A stretch of 64,000 nucleotides of DNA from Bacteroidota bacterium (GTDB lineage: Bacteria; Bacteroidota; Bacteroidia; AKYH767-A; OLB10), in NCBI GenBank assembly GCA_024643795.1, contig JAHEMF010000007.1:1-64000 (forward strand), read 5' to 3'. This document shows, piece after piece, positions 45,871-54,189 of the stretch. The notes under the pieces are model-generated. The model was given only the letters and a program-made list of their open reading frames with translations, did no database searches and had not been told where the DNA came from. A program made the translations under genes and the position numbers. Each line of letters starts with the position of its first letter. Position 1 is the first letter of the stretch.

Positions 45871-45898
45871 AAAAAAGCCTCCATACGGAGGCTTTTTT
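45871..45898. terminator. Bidirectional terminator after tRNA-His
   Basis: AAAAAAGCCTCC and GGAGGCTTTTTT with an ATAC loop. It directly follows the tRNA CCA end. The stop codon of the convergent thioredoxin-like gene (45898-45900) lies in the T-run, so on that strand the hairpin is just past the stop. Confidence 0.88.
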
Positions 45899-46488
45899 TA
45901 TTCCTTGGCCTGAGGACCTTTTATTTCAGTTTGGTATTGTTCCCAGCTTTTTTCGAGATATATCTTTTCTCCAAAAAATTGTAAAATGGGCATCAGGTTG
46001 TCTTTGGAAAGATAGCTTTGTACAGGTTGTGTGAGCATTGTAAAACCTTCATCGAGTATTACATATGAAGGGTAACCCATTTTACCGTTCAACAAAGAAA
46101 CAGCCAGCTCGTTGGCTTTGTACTGAGGTGCATATTTAAACTGCATATCTTTGAATGTAATAGTATCGCGTGTTTCGGCATTTAGTTTCACATTGTAATA
46201 ATTGTCATTCATATAAAGGATAACTGAGTCTTCCCTGAATGTGGTCTGATCCATTCTCTTGCACCAGCCGCACCAATCTGTATAGATATCAATGAAAATT
46301 TTCTTAGGGTTCTGGCCGGAACTGGCAATGGCCTGTTCAAACGACATCCATTTAATACCTCCTTCAGTCTCGTGACTTCTGGGATTTGTAGAAACTCCAG
46401 ATTTCAATGGCTGGCCATCGCAGGATGAAAAGCAGACTAATATCCCAAGAAATGGGATCACAACTAAGGCAAACTTCTTCATGTTCAT
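45898..46488 (-). CDS. Thioredoxin-like lipoprotein
   Basis: About 196 residues from ATG 46488 (MNMKKFALVV); ATG 46482 is equally plausible, while the frame open to 46554 would add a non-signal extension. The signal peptide ends CFSSC with a lipidation cysteine. The thioredoxin-like domain has a WCGWC redox centre (DIYTDWCGWCKRMDQ), the YYNVKLNAE strand and a cis-proline region MGYPSYVIL. It resembles periplasmic DUF255/thioredoxin_7 proteins that reduce disulfides. Its client is unknown. A TATATTTG box lies at 46501-46508. Confidence 0.85.
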   Translation of the reverse strand: MNMKKFALVVIPFLGILVCFSSCDGQPLKSGVSTNPRSHETEGGIKWMSFEQAIASSGQNPKKIFIDIYTDWCGWCKRMDQTTFREDSVILYMNDNYYNVKLNAETRDTITFKDMQFKYAPQYKANELAVSLLNGKMGYPSYVILDEGFTMLTQPVQSYLSKDNLMPILQFFGEKIYLEKSWEQYQTEIKGPQAKE

Positions 46489-46500
46489 TTTTAAAATTAC

Positions 46501-46508
46501 CAAATATA
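46501..46508 (-). promoter_or_regulatory. TAnnTTTG -7 box of the thioredoxin-like lipoprotein gene
   Basis: TATATTTG on the minus strand, 12 bases before ATG 46488 (18 before ATG 46482), in the 66-bp gap after the OPT transporter gene. No clear -33. Confidence 0.35.
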
Positions 46509-46554
46509 GATAACGAAAAAACAGTGATTTTGTTAACTTGTTGATTTCCAGCAA

Positions 46555-48618
46555 TTATTTTGGCAAATCTGCCTTCGTAGCTACTCTATACAACATAGAT
46601 GCAAGGATCAGGAAAAAGGCTGCTCCCATCAACATATAAATATCTTCTCCGAGATTCAATGAAAGCCAATGTTCAAGATTGAGACCATTCAATTTGGAGG
46701 CTACATTATCATTGACTGAAATGAGTGCCACCAGCACACCTGCCAAGGCGCCGCCGGCTACCAATCCGGTAGCAAATAAACTTCCTTTTCCAAGCTCGGA
46801 ATCTGCTTCTTGTTTATTCTTTCTTTTTAGGTTCCAGTCTGCTATTCCTTTTACAGCTCCTCCAATAAATATTGGTAAAGTTGTAGCCAGCGGTAAATAG
46901 GCTCCAACTGCAAATGAAAGTGATTTTATTCCGCACAGTTCTACTGTGATAGCCAGAAAAACACCAACCAATACAAATTGCCAGTCCAGATTAAATGAAA
47001 GCAGGCCTTTGATGAGTGTGGCCATTAATGTGCCTTGAGGGGCCGGAAACTTATCACTGCCGATGGCGTGGGTGATTCCCTGGGCAGCCATATCAGCTGT
47101 TGGTGTATCGAGCAATTTAACTGTGAGACCAATGACCAAACTTGATACAATTGCACCAATAAATAAAGCCATTTGCTGATAGCGGGGCGTGGCTCCAACA
47201 ATATATCCTGTTTTCAGATCCTGAGATGTTGCACCTGCATCTGCGGCAGCAATACAAATCATGCTTCCCACAACAAGTGCCATTGGTTCAAAAACTTTTC
47301 CTGTCCAGCCAACTGCCACAAATATCAATGCGGTACCCATTAAAGTAGCTATGGTCATTCCTGAAATGGGATTAGAGGAGGCGCCGATGAGCCCGACGAT
47401 ACGGCTTGATACTGTAACAAAGAAAAATCCAAAAATGACTACCAAAACTCCTATCAGTAATTTATTGAGTATAGACTCACCTGGAATTTGTGGCAGGAGT
47501 GACATCAGAACAACAAGTGCAAGTGAACCGAATATCACTGTTTTAAATGAGAAGTCATTTTCTGTCCTCACTTTTCCAACAGTGCCATTGGTGCTTTTAA
47601 GTGAACCGATACTTTCACGAAAAGACTCAACAATGGTTGGAATAGTTTTTACAAGTGTTATAAAGCCTCCGGCTGCAACCGCTCCGGCTCCAATTTGTCT
47701 AACATAAGCGCGATATATTGCAGAGGATGTGTCACCAAAGGCCATTGCTGAAGGATCCCATCCGCCAGGACCTCCAGGTGTCATTACATCTGTGAGGTAT
47801 CCCAGTTTTACCAATTGCATGGCAATGACTTCAGGAGGTACTACACTAGCCAGAAGAGGTATTATTCCCAGCCATGCCATTACACCACCTGCTACCAAAA
47901 CTCCGGCTATTTTGGGACCAATTATATAACCTACTCCCAGATACTCGGGTGTTACTTCAGCGTTGATGGTTGCAGATGGGAAAAACCTGTTAGCCTGTTT
48001 GGTCGCCCAAACGGGAGTTTCAGCAATAACGTGTAAGATCTTCTGAAAGATGGCATATATCATTGCCACTCCCAAACCCAGATAAGCGGTACGAGCAAAA
48101 TCTCCACCTTTTTCACCTGCTATCAAAACCGAAGCACATGCAGTACCTTCAGGATAAGGAAGAGATTCATGTTCCTTTACAATCAATGACCTTCGTAACG
48201 GTATCATCATAAGTGTACCCATTACACCGCCAAGGGAAGCAAGGAAAAATATGGTCCAGTAACTGAAGTATTCTTCACCTATACCAACTCCGTTATCGCC
48301 TGCAGAAAGAAACAGGAATCCCGGAAGTGTGAACACAACACCAGCTGCGATCGACTCACCGGCAGAGCCTGTAGTTTGAATGATGTTGTTCTCGAGTATA
48401 GTTGTTTTAAAAAACTTTCTTCCCAGTGATATCGCAATAACTGCGATAGGAATAGAGGCGGATATGGTTAGTCCTGCTTTCAGTGCCAGATAAACAGTGG
48501 CCATCCCGAAAATAATCCCAAATGCAACACCAATTAAGATTGACTTAATGGTAAACTCAGCAACATTATCTGTAGCAGAGATATATGGTTTGAAAGCTTT
48601 TGATTCCTTGTCACGCAT
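46555..48618 (-). CDS. OPT-family oligopeptide transporter
   Basis: 687 residues with about 15 membrane segments. OPT family features include the N-terminal FTIKSILIGVAFGIIFGMAT helix (shown here in part as an alternating Gly-rich TM), SLPYPEGTACASVLIAGE, and GTSSAIYRAYVRQIGAGAVAAGG-like loops near the middle. Bacterial OPT proteins import small peptides or metal-chelate compounds; this clade is unspecified. It lies upstream of the thioredoxin-like lipoprotein (66 bp gap) and downstream of a terminator that separates it from the POT transporter gene. Confidence 0.88.
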   Translation of the reverse strand: MRDKESKAFKPYISATDNVAEFTIKSILIGVAFGIIFGMATVYLALKAGLTISASIPIAVIAISLGRKFFKTTILENNIIQTTGSAGESIAAGVVFTLPGFLFLSAGDNGVGIGEEYFSYWTIFFLASLGGVMGTLMMIPLRRSLIVKEHESLPYPEGTACASVLIAGEKGGDFARTAYLGLGVAMIYAIFQKILHVIAETPVWATKQANRFFPSATINAEVTPEYLGVGYIIGPKIAGVLVAGGVMAWLGIIPLLASVVPPEVIAMQLVKLGYLTDVMTPGGPGGWDPSAMAFGDTSSAIYRAYVRQIGAGAVAAGGFITLVKTIPTIVESFRESIGSLKSTNGTVGKVRTENDFSFKTVIFGSLALVVLMSLLPQIPGESILNKLLIGVLVVIFGFFFVTVSSRIVGLIGASSNPISGMTIATLMGTALIFVAVGWTGKVFEPMALVVGSMICIAAADAGATSQDLKTGYIVGATPRYQQMALFIGAIVSSLVIGLTVKLLDTPTADMAAQGITHAIGSDKFPAPQGTLMATLIKGLLSFNLDWQFVLVGVFLAITVELCGIKSLSFAVGAYLPLATTLPIFIGGAVKGIADWNLKRKNKQEADSELGKGSLFATGLVAGGALAGVLVALISVNDNVASKLNGLNLEHWLSLNLGEDIYMLMGAAFFLILASMLYRVATKADLPK

Positions 48619-48649
48619 AACCGAGTTTATTTATATAAAGCAGAAAATT

Positions 48650-48680
48650 AAAAAAGCCTTCTTATCAGGAAGGCTTTTTT
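48650..48680. terminator. Symmetrical terminator between the POT and OPT transporter genes
   Basis: AAAAAAGCCTTC and GAAGGCTTTTTT enclose a 7-base loop. It lies just past the minus-strand POT gene stop (48699) and before the OPT start, with T-runs on both strands. Confidence 0.85.
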
Positions 48681-48698
48681 AAAAAGTTTTATTATTTA

Positions 48699-50222
48699 TT
48701 ACTTAACGCCATGCATCATTTTATTGAGCAGAGGTGAAATGATTATCAGGAATATTCCAATCCCGGCGGTAACAAAACCTATAGAGCTGAAAACATCGGT
48801 ATAAGTTGCAAGGCTTTCTGCTGCGGTTAGAGCAACAGCTTCACCGCCTCCTTCATGACTGGCACCACCTGTTAAGGTAGCCAGAAGCCCGGCCAGGTAA
48901 TTTGATCCGGCAAATGAAAGAAACCAAGCACCCATAACTGTACCTGTCATGCTTTTAGGTGCCAGTTTTGTAACCATTGAAAGTCCGATAGGCGACAAGC
49001 AGAGTTCACCTGTTGTATGAAACAGGTAAAGAAGAGTTAAGGTCCAAAGAGGCAGTAAGTAAGCAATACTGAACCAACCTCCAACGATCACCATTAAATA
49101 TCCAATACCTAATTGCAAAATTCCGAGTCCGAACTTCATCGGAATACTGGGGTTCAGTCCTCTTTTATCCAGTGCTATCCACATCCAGCTGAATATGGAT
49201 CCGAATACCATTATAAAGAATGGGTTGAAAAACTGTGTTGTAGCAGCTCCCATTTCCCAACCGAACACCATACGGTCAACATTTCGTTCAGCAAACAAAG
49301 TGAGTGAAGTGCCTGCCTGTTCAAAGCATGCCCAGAATGTGATATTAAAGAACATGAGGATTATCAGGACAATGATCTTGTCACGTTGCACGCGGTCGCT
49401 CTTAAAGGCAACGCTCAGCAAGTTTCCAATTACAAGTATAGCTATAGCTGCGAGCAGCCAACCAACAACTTCATTATATACTAGCAAATAATAAAGAATA
49501 GGTACAATAAGAAGGCTAAGCACTACGGTTACATGAAATCTTGATAGAGGACCTATCCAGGGGGCGCGCAATTTTTCACGATCCGGAGGAGCAGCGTTCT
49601 CTCTGATCATTTCTTCTCCACCTATCACTTTCCCCATGAAAATAAAAAAGAGCATTCCAATGATCATTCCAAATCCCGCAAGGGCAAAACCATATTCGTA
49701 ACCATAAATGTTTCCAACTTCAGCACAAACAGTTGTTGCAAGTAAAGCGCCAATATTTATTCCAATGTAAAATATAGTAAAGCCTGAATCCTTCTTTGGG
49801 TCGGAGTCATCGTATAAACGTCCTACAATAGACGAAATGTTTGCCTTGAAATATCCATTACCAACTATAATGGTTCCCATTCCGATATATAGCCAGGAAT
49901 CAGCAGAAATAGATGGTACCAGATGATTACCCAGAATAAGAAATTCGCCGATGGCCATTAACACACCACCTAGAATAACAGCATTTCGGTAACCTAAGAG
50001 TTGATCGGCCATTCTTCCACCCAGAACCGGTGCTGCATAAACCAATGCGGTGTAGGCTCCATAAATGGCAAAGGCTACTGTATCGCCCATCATTAAGGTA
50101 TCAATCAGGTAAAGAGTGAGCAAAGCCCTCATGCCATAATAGCAGAATCGTTCCCACATTTCGGCCATAAAGAGCACATACAGTGCTTTTGGATGGCCGG
50201 TGCCAGAGGCGGTAGTGTTCAT
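48699..50222 (-). CDS. POT/PTR-family proton-dependent peptide transporter
   Basis: 507 residues with 12-14 membrane segments of the major facilitator superfamily. POT signatures: the ExxER-like WERFCYYGMRALLTLYL at the end of TM1, GGRMADQLLGYRNAVILGG after TM2, and FYIGINIGALLATTVC in TM5. It imports di- and tripeptides with protons. Together with the neighbouring OPT gene it gives a two-gene peptide-uptake locus, although a terminator separates them. Length and start (MNTTASGTGHPKALYVLF) agree with bacterial homologues. Confidence 0.93.
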   Translation of the reverse strand: MNTTASGTGHPKALYVLFMAEMWERFCYYGMRALLTLYLIDTLMMGDTVAFAIYGAYTALVYAAPVLGGRMADQLLGYRNAVILGGVLMAIGEFLILGNHLVPSISADSWLYIGMGTIIVGNGYFKANISSIVGRLYDDSDPKKDSGFTIFYIGINIGALLATTVCAEVGNIYGYEYGFALAGFGMIIGMLFFIFMGKVIGGEEMIRENAAPPDREKLRAPWIGPLSRFHVTVVLSLLIVPILYYLLVYNEVVGWLLAAIAILVIGNLLSVAFKSDRVQRDKIIVLIILMFFNITFWACFEQAGTSLTLFAERNVDRMVFGWEMGAATTQFFNPFFIMVFGSIFSWMWIALDKRGLNPSIPMKFGLGILQLGIGYLMVIVGGWFSIAYLLPLWTLTLLYLFHTTGELCLSPIGLSMVTKLAPKSMTGTVMGAWFLSFAGSNYLAGLLATLTGGASHEGGGEAVALTAAESLATYTDVFSSIGFVTAGIGIFLIIISPLLNKMMHGVK

Positions 50223-50334
50223 ATAAATTGAGTTTTAGGTTGTTTAGGCGATGCTAATGTACATTTTTTTTAAAAGGAGTAATATCACATGAAATCCCAT
50301 TATCAAAGGGATGTTGTTCAAAACCTGATAGAAG

Positions 50335-50365
50335 TTTGTCAGATTACTGATATCTCTTATTTTTG
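50335..50365 (+). promoter_or_regulatory. Full Bacteroidota promoter of the cold-shock gene
   Basis: TTTG at 50335-50338, 19 bases, then TATTTTTG at 50358-50365: a complete -33/-7 match. The ATG is 25 bases further, which leaves a leader of about 20 bases, much shorter than the long cold-sensing leader of E. coli cspA. Confidence 0.8.
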
Positions 50366-50390
50366 GTAGACTTACTTTAATATTTAAACT

Positions 50391-50591
50391 ATGCCTATTG
50401 GAACCGTTAAATTTTACAATCGCCGCAAAGGCTTTGGATTTATCAAATACGACGACTCAGAAAAGGAAATTTTTGTGCATGCCACAGGGATGGTGGACAA
50501 GCGAACGATCCAGGATAATGACAAAGTTGAATTTGAAGAGCAGGATGGTGAAAAGGGGCTTTCTGCAGTCAATGTCAGAAAAATCTCCTGA
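50391..50591 (+). CDS. Cold-shock domain protein
   Basis: 66 residues forming a single cold-shock domain. RNP1 is KGFGFIKY and RNP2 is IFVHATGM, both needed for single-stranded nucleic acid binding; the N-terminus GTVKFYNRRKGFG is canonical. Likely an RNA chaperone. Transcribed alone from a strong promoter. A 7-bp inverted repeat after the stop lacks a T-run on this strand, so the 3' end of its message is unclear. Confidence 0.95.
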   Translation: MPIGTVKFYNRRKGFGFIKYDDSEKEIFVHATGMVDKRTIQDNDKVEFEEQDGEKGLSAVNVRKIS

Positions 50592-50683
50592 TCTTTTTTT
50601 GCAAACACTAAAGCAACTGAGTGTTTAAAAAAGAATACCGAAATTCGCGCCACTTTAACTGACTGTTATAGCAGAGCCTGATT

Positions 50684-51232
50684 ATGAATAAAATATTTGG
50701 TATTGGTGCAAACAAAACAGGAACTTCATCACTTGCAAAAGCTTTGGAGATACTTGGATATAAGATTTCTCATTGGGATCATCATGAAGAGATTTCAAAA
50801 GGAATATTGAAATATCAGTTCAACTATAAGTTTCTTAAAAAGTACGATGGTGTAGTAGACCTTCCTATTCCTTCAATATACAAGGAACTTGATCAACATT
50901 ATCCGGGAAGCAAATTCATTCTCACCATCCGTGATGCATCAAAGTGGATCAAAAGTGAAGAGGCTCATCATAAACTAATAGGGGAGGACCAGCCCATATT
51001 TGAATGTTTCTTAATGTACGGGAGTTATTTCTTTAACAATGAAATGTATCTAAAGCGCTATGCGGAGCACAATGAGGAAGTCCTGGAATATTTCAAAGAC
51101 CGACCAGAGGATCTTCTTGTTCTTGATATTTCAAATGATAATGCATGGAGCTCATTATGCAAGTTTTTGGGCAAGCCGGTGACTGACCAACCATTTCCGC
51201 ACGAAAACAAAGGTGATTATATGAAAGCCTGA
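50684..51232 (+). CDS. Small sulfotransferase-family P-loop protein
   Basis: 182 residues. The N-terminal GIGANKTGTSSLAKALEILG is a sulfotransferase 5'-phosphosulfate-binding loop, and the later KFILTIRDASKWIKSE corresponds to the 3'-phosphate-binding strand/helix with conserved Arg. Such enzymes transfer sulfate from PAPS to carbohydrates or other acceptors. The protein is shorter than typical (about 200-300 residues) and ends soon after LCKFLGKPV. The acceptor is unknown. No PAPS-synthesis genes are nearby; it stands alone between the cold-shock gene and convergent phoH. Confidence 0.82.
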   Translation: MNKIFGIGANKTGTSSLAKALEILGYKISHWDHHEEISKGILKYQFNYKFLKKYDGVVDLPIPSIYKELDQHYPGSKFILTIRDASKWIKSEEAHHKLIGEDQPIFECFLMYGSYFFNNEMYLKRYAEHNEEVLEYFKDRPEDLLVLDISNDNAWSSLCKFLGKPVTDQPFPHENKGDYMKA

Positions 51233-51264
51233 GACTTGGTACAGGGTGCTATAATTGCAGAAGT

Positions 51265-52227
51265 TTAGTTTTCCGGTGAATCCTTTTGAGATGATGAATA
51301 TGCATTAATGATCTCTTTCACCAATTTGTGCCTTACCACATCACTTCCACTTAAGAATACAAAATCGATACCAGGAATTTCTTTCAGTAATTCAATTCCG
51401 TGTATTAGTCCCGATGGCATTTGTTTAGGCAGATCTATTTGTGTGATATCACCGGTGAGTACAAATTTGGCCGACGGCCCCATACGTGTCAAGAACATTT
51501 TCAACTGATTACGGGTAGTATTCTGAGCTTCATCAAGAATCACAAATGCATTATCGAGGGTACGTCCTCTCATAAAAGCAAGCGGGGCAATTTCAATAAT
51601 GCCGTTTTCTATGAATGATTTAAGCTTGTCGCCTGGGATCATATCATACAGTGCATCATATAAAGGTCGCAGGTATGGGTCGATCTTTTCTTTCAAGTCG
51701 CCGGGAAGAAACCCCAGGCTTTCTCCTGCCTCTACGGCCGGTCGCGTAAGAATGATCCTTCTTACCTCTTTAGATTTGAGCGCCTTAACAGCCAGCGCAA
51801 CGGCGGTATATGTTTTGCCTGTTCCTGCAGGGCCGATGGCAAAGACTACGTCGTTTGACCTGGAGCTTTTCACCATCCTGCGCTGTCCGGGTGTTCTGGC
51901 CTTTACTATAATGCCGTTTTGGCCATGTACTATGGTATCACCTACTGATTGGGTATCTTCTGACTTAATTCCTGAATCCCCCTCCTTTACCAGTCCAGCC
52001 ACGTAATCAGGGTCCAGAAAACCGGCATCTCTGTATCTGGCCAATAGTTCATTGAACAATGTTTCAAACCGGAGAATCTCGTTATCCTCGCCAATTACCT
52101 TAAGTTCGTGACCTCTGGCAACAATCTTAAGCAACGGGAAATTGAGGCGAATTACCTCCAGATTGGCATCATTGATACCGTAAAAATCAACAGCACTAAA
52201 TTCTTCAGGCAGGATTATCTCTTTCAA
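51265..52227 (-). CDS. phoH: PhoH-family ATPase
   Basis: 320 residues. The Walker A motif is VFAIGPAGTGKTYTAVALA and Walker B is AFVILDEAQNTTRNQLKMF, followed by GPSAKFVLTGDITQIDLP. The N-terminal ~100 residues form the KH-like extension of PhoH/YbeZ proteins. It is an RNA-associated ATPase linked to ribosome and RNA metabolism (usually near ybeY, which is not in this window). A near-consensus promoter is present upstream at 52277-52306. The short C-terminal tail is serine-rich. Confidence 0.93.
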   Translation of the reverse strand: MKEIILPEEFSAVDFYGINDANLEVIRLNFPLLKIVARGHELKVIGEDNEILRFETLFNELLARYRDAGFLDPDYVAGLVKEGDSGIKSEDTQSVGDTIVHGQNGIIVKARTPGQRRMVKSSRSNDVVFAIGPAGTGKTYTAVALAVKALKSKEVRRIILTRPAVEAGESLGFLPGDLKEKIDPYLRPLYDALYDMIPGDKLKSFIENGIIEIAPLAFMRGRTLDNAFVILDEAQNTTRNQLKMFLTRMGPSAKFVLTGDITQIDLPKQMPSGLIHGIELLKEIPGIDFVFLSGSDVVRHKLVKEIINAYSSSQKDSPEN

Positions 52228-52276
52228 TCAGGTTACTTCAATAAGGTGTTTGAAAATGAATTAATATGCTAATGTG

Positions 52277-52306
52277 CAAAAGTACTGTCATACATGCTAA
52301 TTCAAA
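52277..52306 (-). promoter_or_regulatory. Promoter of phoH
   Basis: On the minus strand TTTG (52306-52303), 18 bases, then TACTTTTG (52284-52277); 49 bases separate the box from the ATG at 52227. One base short of the ideal spacing but otherwise a good match. Confidence 0.65.
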
Positions 52307-52329
52307 AGCCCTTCAATGACATTTATCTG

Positions 52330-52337
52330 TAATTTTG
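52330..52337 (+). promoter_or_regulatory. TAnnTTTG -7 box before the SAM hydrolase gene
   Basis: TAATTTTG 31 bases before the ATG at 52369. The -33 region overlaps the phoH promoter on the other strand and has no clear TTG. Confidence 0.4.
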
Positions 52338-52368
52338 ACCGCCTGAAGCGGAATCCAGGATTATTTGA

Positions 52369-53142
52369 ATGGCCATAGTAACTTTTACAACTGATTGGGG
52401 AACAGATGATTATTATGCAGCAGCTGCAAAAGGTATCTTGCTGGCAGAAAATGCAGGAATAACCGTTGTAGATATCAGCCACCATATAAGGCCGTTTGAT
52501 CACTGGCATGCCCGGTGGGTGCTGGGAAACTCGTGGTATCTGTTTCCTGAAGGTACCGTGCATGTGATAGGCTTGCAGCGTGAGGATGTGGATGACGGGT
52601 ATACCATTGTAGCCAGATATATGAATCATTATTTTATTGGCAGTAATGATGGCCTCTTACATCTAATGTTCGGAACCAACCCTGATGAGACATATTTTGT
52701 TTTGTCGGCTCAGGGCGAGAGGGTGATGCCCGGTTATGAAGTGTTGGCATCGGCTGCAGCGTTCATTGCCGGAGGAGGAAAATTGTCGGATATGGGAACT
52801 CCTGTAAAAGAACCGGTAAGCAGAACTATGATCAATCCTGTGATGGAAGAAAATGTGATTGCCGGAACAGTGATCTATATAGACAGGTTTGGAAACCTGA
52901 TCACAAATATTACGCGGCAGATGTTTGATAAGGCTGCCAAAGGCAGAAGTTTTGAAATAAGACTAAGAAAACGAGAATATACGGTGGTCGAGATATCCAC
53001 AGGATATCATGATGTGGAAAAAGCAAATATTGTTGTCTTTTTCAATGCATCAGATAATCTGGAAATTGCCTTGCGGGGAACTTCGGCTGACCAGCTTTTG
53101 GGTATAAAGTTACATGATACTGTAAGAGTTGAATTTTTATGA
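52369..53142 (+). CDS. SAM hydrolase (DUF62, adenosine-forming)
   Basis: 257 residues matching the DUF62/S-adenosyl-L-methionine hydroxide adenosyltransferase family: N-terminal VTFTTDWGTDDYYAAAAKG with the adenosyl-binding Asp residues, the central IVARYMNHYFIGSNDGLL and the C-terminal YIDRFGNLITNIT domain. Members split SAM into adenosine and methionine using water; fluorinase and chlorinase are relatives, but the 22-residue fluorinase loop is not obvious here. Physiological role is unclear. The stop overlaps the ABM protein start by four bases, and gldF follows closely. Confidence 0.9.
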   Translation: MAIVTFTTDWGTDDYYAAAAKGILLAENAGITVVDISHHIRPFDHWHARWVLGNSWYLFPEGTVHVIGLQREDVDDGYTIVARYMNHYFIGSNDGLLHLMFGTNPDETYFVLSAQGERVMPGYEVLASAAAFIAGGGKLSDMGTPVKEPVSRTMINPVMEENVIAGTVIYIDRFGNLITNITRQMFDKAAKGRSFEIRLRKREYTVVEISTGYHDVEKANIVVFFNASDNLEIALRGTSADQLLGIKLHDTVRVEFL

Positions 53143-53435
53143 TAACACGTATAGTGAAATTGATTGTTGCACAAGATAAAGTTGGTGATTTTATGAATGC
53201 TTATCGGTCAGCTAATTCAAAGATCAGCGCATTCAGCGGATGTAAGTATCTTGAGCTGCTTGCATCGAAAGATGAGCCTGGAATCATATTTACATACAGT
53301 CATTGGGAAACTGAATCTGATCTTGAAAATTACCTTAACTCAGATTTTTTCAAAAGCACCTGGACAAATGTGAAACCATTCTTTGCAGGCAAACCTGAAG
53401 CTTGGAGCTTGCATCGTAAAGATTCGTTTATTTAA
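53139..53435 (+). CDS. ABM-domain (dimeric alpha/beta barrel) protein
   Basis: 98 residues with one antibiotic biosynthesis monooxygenase-type ferredoxin-like domain (RIVKLIVAQDKVGDF, then IFTYSHWETESDLENYLNSD). The ending FFAGKPEAWSLHR is typical for the small Bacteroidota version. Enzymatic activity cannot be inferred because the ABM fold serves many roles. It is translationally coupled to the SAM hydrolase (ATGA) and lies 19 bp before gldF, so it is probably in the same transcript. Confidence 0.85.
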   Translation: MITRIVKLIVAQDKVGDFMNAYRSANSKISAFSGCKYLELLASKDEPGIIFTYSHWETESDLENYLNSDFFKSTWTNVKPFFAGKPEAWSLHRKDSFI

Positions 53436-53454
53436 AGTCTATTAAACCAGAACA

Positions 53455-54189
53455 ATGTTTTCACTCCTCAAAAAAGAGATAAACAGCTTCCTTAATTCGG
53501 TTATTGGTTATGTAGTAATAATAGTTTTTATTGTTACAATCAGTCTGTTTCTTTGGGTGTTTCCGGATAATGAAATGAATGTATTGGATGCGGGATATGC
53601 AGGGATCGATGGCTTGTTCAGTATAACTCCTTGGGTGTACATGTTTCTGGTGCCGGCTATAACAATGAGGTTGTTTTCTGAGGAAATGAAATCAGGTACA
53701 GTTGAGTTGCTTTTGACAAAGCCACTTACAGAGTTACAGATAGTGTTGGCAAAATATTTCGCCGGACTCATACTTGTGATCATCTCTTTGGTACCCACTC
53801 TTGTTTACTTCTACAGTATCAGCAACCTGGCAGTTCCTGCCGGTAATGTTGATACCGGAGCGATTTGGGGATCATACATAGGTCTTATGTTTTTAGGTGC
53901 CGGATTTGTTTCAATTGGATTGTTTGCATCTTCTTTAACTGATAACCAGGTAGTAGCATTCATTATATCTATGTTTCTATGTTTTGTCTGTTTTATTGGA
54001 TTTGATTCAATTTCTGGTCTCATTCCCCGTGGCGACCTTTCAGAACTGGTATATGACCTGGGTATAAATGCACATTACTTGTCGATGAGCAGAGGAGTTA
54101 TAGATAGCAGAGATGTGATATATTTTTTAAGTCTTATCGCACTTTTTGTGTATTCAACAAAAACTATTCTTGAATCAAGAAAATGGTAG
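53455..54189 (+). CDS. gldF: Gliding motility ABC transporter permease GldF
   Basis: 244 residues with six membrane segments (ABC-2 type). The N-terminus FSLLKKEINSFLNSVIGYVV and the signature loop MRLFSEEMKSGTVELLLTKPLTELQIVLAK are characteristic (quoted in part: FSEEMKSGTVELLLTKP). With GldA (ATPase, not in the window) and GldG it forms an ABC complex needed for gliding in some flavobacteria. The stop overlaps the most upstream gldG start by seven bases. Confidence 0.92.
   Translation: MFSLLKKEINSFLNSVIGYVVIIVFIVTISLFLWVFPDNEMNVLDAGYAGIDGLFSITPWVYMFLVPAITMRLFSEEMKSGTVELLLTKPLTELQIVLAKYFAGLILVIISLVPTLVYFYSISNLAVPAGNVDTGAIWGSYIGLMFLGAGFVSIGLFASSLTDNQVVAFIISMFLCFVCFIGFDSISGLIPRGDLSELVYDLGINAHYLSMSRGVIDSRDVIYFLSLIALFVYSTKTILESRKW

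Noticed and set aside
45790-45984. Open frame beginning MVDVAQLVRAPDCG
   Set aside because: It is a translation of the tRNA-His gene and its terminator, a well-known false protein.
47261-47707. 148-codon open frame on the plus strand
   Set aside because: It is antisense to the OPT transporter, has no domain, no promoter and the composition of a reverse-complemented membrane protein gene.
50599-50632. Inverted repeat AAACACT/AGTGTTT after the cold-shock gene
   Set aside because: It has no T-run on the plus strand and its stem is AT-rich and only 7 bp, so I do not call it a terminator of that gene.
52369-53142. Fluorinase or chlorinase
   Set aside because: The family is shared, but the characteristic fluorinase loop is not evident and SAM hydrolase is the default for this clade.
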